Under the pieces are notes generated by a model. That model was not told the DNA's origin. It did not search any database and saw only the letters and a program-made list of their open reading frames with translations. Of a stretch of 7,408 nt of DNA, positions 6,247-7,408 are shown in pieces. Position 1 is the first letter of the stretch, and each line of letters opens with the position of its first letter. The position numbers were made by a program, and so were the translations under genes. The stretch is from Pseudomonadota bacterium (GTDB lineage Bacteria > Pseudomonadota > Alphaproteobacteria > Rhizobiales > Devosiaceae): NCBI GenBank assembly GCA_023436745.1, contig JAEZHZ010000269.1, forward strand, positions 1 through 7,408. The letters are read 5' to 3'.

Positions 6247-7337
6247 GGCTCAGGCCTCGGCAGCGCGTTGCCGTCGGCGTTGAAGACGTGAGCGCTCGCC
6301 GGCTGGAAATCGAGGCCGACAAGGTCGTCTACCCTGGCCTCGGACTCCCCGGACACCTCAACGATCACCAGGCGGTCGTCGGCGAGGGCGACATGGAGGT
6401 GGGTGGTGCTGCCCAGCTTTTCGACCAGCTCGACCTTGCCTGCGAGGACGCCGTCCTCGGGCGACGTCAGGTGCAGGTGCTCCGGTCGCAGGCCGAGCGT
6501 TGCGGCGCTCCCGATCTCACCGGGATAGGTGTCAACGGCGAGTTCGACCGGGCGGCCCGCGCCGATCTCGAGAGAGAGGCTTCCGGCGCCGCTGCCACCG
6601 ACGGTGGCTGGAAGGAAGTTCATCTTGGGGCTGCCGAGGAAACCCGCAACGAACAGGTTACGAGGGTGGCGGTAGAGTTCGATGGGCGTGCCCACCTGCT
6701 CGATCCGGCCGCTCCGCATCACCACGATGCGGTCGGCCATGGTCATGGCCTCCACCTGGTCGTGGGTGACGAAGACCATGGTGGTGTTGAGCGAGTGGTG
6801 CAGCCGCGCGATTTCCGCACGCATCTGCACCCGCAGTTCTGCATCGAGGTTGGAAAGCGGCTCGTCGAAGAGGAAGGCCCGCGGCTGGCGAACGATGGCG
6901 CGGCCGATGGCAACGCGCTGGCGCTGGCCGCCCGACATGTCACGGGGCTTGCGGTCCAGCAGTTCCCCGATCCGCAGGATGCGGGTCGCCTCTGTGACCC
7001 GTCGCCTGATCTCATCCCTGGGGACGCCGGTATTGCGCAGCCCGAAGCTGATGTTGTCGTAGACCGACATGTGCGGGTAGAGCGCGTAGTTCTGGAAAAC
7101 CATCGACACACCCCGATGGCGGGCAGGAACTTCGTTGACCACCTCGCCGGCGATGGAGATCTCGCCTGCAGATATGTCCTCCAGGCCCGCGATCATGCGC
7201 AGCAGGGTGGACTTTCCGCAGCCGGAAGGTCCGAGGAAGACCACGAACTCGCGAGACTTGATGTCCAGGGACAGTTCCTCGATCACCAGAGCAGAGCCGT
7301 AGCGCTTGCTCACCCTGGACAGACGAATATCGGCCAT
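6243..7337 (-). CDS. ABC sugar importer ATPase, MsmX/UgpC/MalK type
   Basis: A 364-residue ATP-hydrolysing subunit that works as a dimer on the inner face of the membrane. All motifs are intact: Walker A GPSGCGKST (36-44), Q-loop Q82 in FQNYALYPH, signature MSGGQRQRVAIGRA (134-147, Met in place of the more usual first Leu), Walker B AFLFDEP (154-160), D-loop SNLD (162-165) and H-loop H192 in THDQ. A C-terminal TOBE/OB-fold regulatory region follows from about residue 240, with GLRPEHLHL at 282-290. Length and layout match the MalK/UgpC group; ATPases of this group can serve several importers. It is the first gene of the operon in this window, with a strong GGAGGAGG site and only 71 bases of upstream sequence visible. 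Its stop overlaps the MalF-type start as ATGA. The name ugpC is often given to such proteins, but glycerol-phosphate transport is not supported beside two glycosidases. Confidence 0.96.
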   Translation of the reverse strand: MADIRLSRVSKRYGSALVIEELSLDIKSREFVVFLGPSGCGKSTLLRMIAGLEDISAGEISIAGEVVNEVPARHRGVSMVFQNYALYPHMSVYDNISFGLRNTGVPRDEIRRRVTEATRILRIGELLDRKPRDMSGGQRQRVAIGRAIVRQPRAFLFDEPLSNLDAELRVQMRAEIARLHHSLNTTMVFVTHDQVEAMTMADRIVVMRSGRIEQVGTPIELYRHPRNLFVAGFLGSPKMNFLPATVGGSGAGSLSLEIGAGRPVELAVDTYPGEIGSAATLGLRPEHLHLTSPEDGVLAGKVELVEKLGSTTHLHVALADDRLVIVEVSGESEARVDDLVGLDFQPASAHVFNADGNALPRPEP

Positions 7338-7341
7338 ACCG

Positions 7342-7349
7342 CCTCCTCC
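7342..7349 (-). promoter_or_regulatory. Ribosome binding site of the ABC ATPase gene
   Basis: GGAGGAGG on the - strand ends 4 bases before the ATG at 7337; its first GGAGG copy has a 7-base spacing. It confirms this start and is the strongest such site in the window. Confidence 0.7.
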
Positions 7350-7384
7350 GTCGAATGTGGAAGTGCTGTATTTCAGCCGTCCAT

Positions 7385-7397
7385 CATCTGGAAGATG
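7385..7397. promoter_or_regulatory. Candidate operator upstream of the transporter operon
   Basis: CATCT-GGA-AGATG is an inverted repeat with 5-base arms and a 3-base centre, 48 bases upstream of the ATPase start. On the - strand an AT-rich TTATAG-like stretch lies just beside it (about 7398-7403). A sugar-responsive repressor or activator could bind here, but the arms are short, the window ends at 7408, and no full promoter can be seen. Confidence 0.22.
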
Positions 7398-7408
7398 CTA
7401 TAACGATG

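Noticed and set aside
6288..7403. Long + strand open frame opposite the ABC ATPase gene
   Set aside because: The ATPase on the - strand carries every expected motif. The opposite frame is His/Asp/Gly-rich with no domain and no ribosome binding site noted.

Overview
The window is a GC-rich segment (GC content not counted) encoding one carbohydrate uptake and breakdown locus. It most resembles an alphaproteobacterium, perhaps of the Rhizobiales/Hyphomicrobiales. The reasons are the GC-rich codons, the CUT1-type ABC importer style, and a solute-binding protein like those I recall from rhizobial and marine relatives. This placement comes from memory of such proteins, not from a search.

Layout. 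On the + strand, 165-1151 encodes a secreted glycoside hydrolase family 43 enzyme (arabinanase/arabinofuranosidase/xylosidase fold). Everything else lies on the - strand and reads from right to left as one apparent operon: an ABC ATPase of the MsmX/UgpC type (7337-6243), a MalF-type permease (6246-5317), a MalG-type permease (5320-4469), a periplasmic sugar-binding protein (4366-3044) and a cytoplasmic glycoside hydrolase family 2 enzyme (2979-1126). The first three genes are joined by 4-bp ATGA overlaps. The binding-protein gene follows a 102-bp gap rich in hairpins, and the GH2 gene follows a 64-bp gap. The GH43 and GH2 genes converge and overlap by 26 bp at their 3' ends.

How the genes fit together. 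The exported GH43 enzyme would trim a plant-type glycan outside the cytoplasm. The binding protein would capture the released oligosaccharide, and the two permeases plus the ATPase would import it. The signal-less GH2 exo-glycosidase would then cleave it inside. An arabinose- and galactose- or xylose-containing hemicellulose or pectin side chain is a reasonable guess for the substrate, but the sequence does not fix it. No regulator lies in the window. Candidate operator-like inverted repeats sit upstream of both transcription units.

I see no clearly new system, mobile element, CRISPR array, tRNA or rRNA. The most interesting non-coding signal is a chain of three overlapping, partly exclusive hairpins in the 64-bp gap between the binding-protein stop and the GH2 start. 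Its arrangement resembles an attenuator but has no U-tract. The flanks (1-164 and 7338-7408) hold only leader sequence. No gap exceeds 300 bases.
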